Below are positions 62,358 to 64,000 of a stretch of DNA of 64,000 bases, piece by piece. Source of the stretch: Pseudomonas marginalis (GTDB lineage Bacteria; Pseudomonadota; Gammaproteobacteria; Pseudomonadales; Pseudomonadaceae); the NCBI RefSeq assembly GCF_900105325.1, contig NZ_FNSU01000003.1:2232001-2296000 (forward strand). The letters are read 5' to 3'. The position numbers and the translations under genes were made by a program. The notes below the pieces were generated by a model. The model saw nothing but the letters and a program-made list of their open reading frames with translations, was not told the DNA's origin and searched no databases. How positions within the stretch are numbered: the stretch's first letter is position 1; the number at the start of each line of letters is the position of its first letter.

Positions 62358-63839
62358 TTAAGCGATAGCGCCCAACAGCTTTTCCCACTCTTTGTTTTCT
62401 TTCTTCGATACACCACCAAGCAAATCAAGGGCTTGGCGCAGGCGGAAACGGGTCAGGTCCGGGCCGAGAATTTCCATCGCATCCAGCACCGACACCGAAC
62501 TGGCCTGCCCGGTGATCGCGGCAAACATCAGCGGCATGGCATCGCGCAATTTCAACTCAAGGGATTCCACCACCGCCTGGATCGTCGCAGTGATCGCATC
62601 CTTCTCCCACTGGCGCAGGCTTTCCAGCTTCCACAGGATCAGTTGCATCAACTGGCGCACCTGATCGCCCGAGAGCTTCTTGGATTCGAACAGCCTGGTA
62701 TCCGGGTTCACACCACCGGCAAAGAAGAAGCTGGCCAACGGGGCAACCTGGCTGAACGTCTCCACCCTGCCCTGCACCAGTGGCGCGATCTTCATCATGT
62801 ATTCAGGGTTCAGCGCCCATTGCTGCACGCGGCTGGCGAATTCTTCCACCGGCAGATCACGCAGCCACTGGCCATTGAGCCACGAGAGTTTCTCGATATC
62901 GAAGATCGGCCCGCCCAGCGACACGCGGGACAGGTCAAAGTTATCGACCATTTCCTGCAGCGAGAACTTCTCACGCTCGTCCGGCATCGACCAGCCCATG
63001 CGGCCCAGGTAGTTGAGCATCGCTTCAGGCATGAAGCCCATGCGCTCGTAGAACGTCACCGAGGTCGGGTTCTTGCGCTTGGACAGCTTGCTCTTGTCCG
63101 GGTTACGCAGCAGCGGCATGTAGCACAGCTGCGGTTGTTCCCAGCCGAAGTATTCGTAGAGAAGGATCAACTTCGGCGCCGATGGCAGCCATTCTTCACC
63201 CCGCAATACGTGGGTGATGCCCATCAGGTGGTCGTCGACCACGTTGGCCAGGAAGTACGTCGGCAGGCCGTCGGTCTTCATCAACACCTGCATGTCCATG
63301 CGGTCCCACGGGATTTCGACATCACCGCGCAGCATGTCCGGCACCACGCACACGCCTTCGCTCGGCACCTTCATGCGGATAACGTGAGGTTCACCGGCGG
63401 CCAGGCGGGCAGCCACCTCCTCTTTCGACAGCAGCAACGCGCGGCCATCGTAGCGCGGGGTTTCGCCACGGGCCTGTTGCTCCGCGCGCATCTGGTCGAG
63501 TTCTTCAGCGGTGCAGAAGCATGGGAACGCATGGCCCATGTCGACCAGTTGCTGGGTGTACTGCTTGTAGATGTCGCTGCGCTCGCTCTGGCGATACGGA
63601 CCGTGCGGGCCGCCTACGTCCGGGCCTTCGGCCCAGGTAATGCCCAACCAGCGCAGGGCATCGAAAATCTGCTGTTCCGACTCACGGGTGGAGCGCAGTT
63701 GGTCGGTGTCCTCGATCCGCAGGATGAATTCACCGCCGTGCTGCTTGGCAAAGCAGTAGTTGAACAAGGCGATGTAGGCAGTGCCGACGTGGGGATCCCC
63801 AGTAGGCGATGGCGCGATGCGCGTGCGGACGGTGGTCAT
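62358..63839 (-). CDS. gltX: glutamate-tRNA ligase
   Basis: 493 residues. Class I motifs: HIGH-type PSPTGDPHVGTAY and KMSKS-type KSKLSKRK. The substrate region includes IEDTD and the Cys-containing insert (CFCTAEELDQM). It charges tRNA-Glu. Its neighbours are two tRNA-Glu genes on the same strand, a conserved pseudomonad location. Confidence 0.97.
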   Translation of the reverse strand: MTTVRTRIAPSPTGDPHVGTAYIALFNYCFAKQHGGEFILRIEDTDQLRSTRESEQQIFDALRWLGITWAEGPDVGGPHGPYRQSERSDIYKQYTQQLVDMGHAFPCFCTAEELDQMRAEQQARGETPRYDGRALLLSKEEVAARLAAGEPHVIRMKVPSEGVCVVPDMLRGDVEIPWDRMDMQVLMKTDGLPTYFLANVVDDHLMGITHVLRGEEWLPSAPKLILLYEYFGWEQPQLCYMPLLRNPDKSKLSKRKNPTSVTFYERMGFMPEAMLNYLGRMGWSMPDEREKFSLQEMVDNFDLSRVSLGGPIFDIEKLSWLNGQWLRDLPVEEFASRVQQWALNPEYMMKIAPLVQGRVETFSQVAPLASFFFAGGVNPDTRLFESKKLSGDQVRQLMQLILWKLESLRQWEKDAITATIQAVVESLELKLRDAMPLMFAAITGQASSVSVLDAMEILGPDLTRFRLRQALDLLGGVSKKENKEWEKLLGAIA

Positions 63840-63928
63840 GGCAGGTCTCGAATGGGCGATATAACTGAAATTGAAACAAGGGGCGAATGGTAACAGCCTG
63901 GGTGATTTCTGGAAAACCGAGGCACAAC

Positions 63929-63950
63929 CATCGGGGGCAAGCCCCCGATG
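63929..63950. repeat. REP-type palindrome upstream of gltX
   Basis: CATCGGGGGC/GCCCCCGATG is a perfect 10-bp inverted repeat with an AA centre, sharing the GGGGGCAAGCCCCC core with the REPIN at 44773. A single REP rather than a doublet within the window; a partner could lie beyond the edge. Confidence 0.7.
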
Positions 63951-64000
63951 AGCATGGGTATCTACACAACTTCCAGTGAATACGGAATCTATGGCAATTA

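Noticed and set aside
62349..63893. 514-codon plus-strand frame
   Set aside because: Antisense shadow of gltX, which has both class I synthetase motifs.

Overview
The window is a chromosomal segment of a Pseudomonas, most likely of the P. fluorescens group. This rests on the gene order ihfA-pheT-pheS-rplT-rpmI-infC-thrS, the block leuC-leuD-methyltransferase-leuB-asd-usg-fimV-truA-trpF-accD-folC-dedD-cvpA-purF-metZ, an RsmE-type CsrA protein, a CapB-type cold-shock protein and pseudomonad REP/REPIN sequences. It is inferred from gene content, not from a database search. Most of the window is ordinary core genome on the minus strand.

Layout. (1) 1-2286 is the integrase end of a prophage or integrative island: a DUF1566-like fragment, three tiny ORFs, an excisionase-like gene and a tyrosine integrase that stops about 90 bp from the 3' end of tRNA-Pro(GGG), the probable attachment site. 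(2) 2287-9782 is the translation cluster tRNA-Pro, merR-like, ihfA, pheT, pheS, rplT, rpmI, infC (probable AUU start) and thrS. An attenuator-like hairpin precedes pheS and an anticodon-mimic hairpin precedes thrS. (3) 10.1-12.1 kb holds a small secreted protein, capB, an I78-type lipoprotein and two small unknowns. (4) 12.2-19.3 kb is a ribose/nucleoside operon (rbsB-rbsA-rbsC-rbsR-rbsK-rbsD-periplasmic nucleoside hydrolase) with a 14-bp palindromic operator at its promoter. (5) 19.6-24.9 kb holds ansB behind a sigma54-like promoter, a LexA-boxed DUF1654-endA pair, an SPOR-like lipoprotein, rsmE, small proteins, a HAD phosphatase and a CigR-like protein. (6) 25.0-29.5 kb holds a 5-oxoproline uptake and cleavage operon (DUF969-DUF979-pcp), a DHA2 efflux pump and a FlxA-like protein. 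(7) 29.65-31.75 kb has tRNA-Val(GAC), puuB and a tRNA-Val(UAC)-Asp-Asp cluster. (8) 31.8-51.2 kb is biosynthetic core: methionine (metZ), purine (purF), folate (folC), fatty acid (accD), tryptophan (trpF), aspartate family (asd) and leucine (leuBCD with a divergent LysR). (9) 51.2-54.5 kb is a five-PAS GGDEF-EAL protein. (10) 54.5-58.3 kb is the accessory island discussed below. (11) 58.6-64.0 kb holds dusC, a thioesterase, an alpha/beta hydrolase, a TetR regulator with its palindrome, a duplicated tRNA-Ala/Glu cluster and gltX.

The most interesting region is 54505-58280. Three minus-strand genes lie behind GGAACT-N15-CCACGAA, an exact match to the hrp-box consensus recognised by HrpL-type sigma factors. 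The first gene encodes a protein with 17 tandem PD(T/A)KV-type pentapeptides and an N-terminus that fits type III secretion rules. The other two encode three copies of one domain with a papain-like Cys...His...Asp/Glu pattern; one copy appears to have lost its His. I infer an uncharacterised HrpL-regulated, probably type III-secreted, effector operon. I do not recognise the family.
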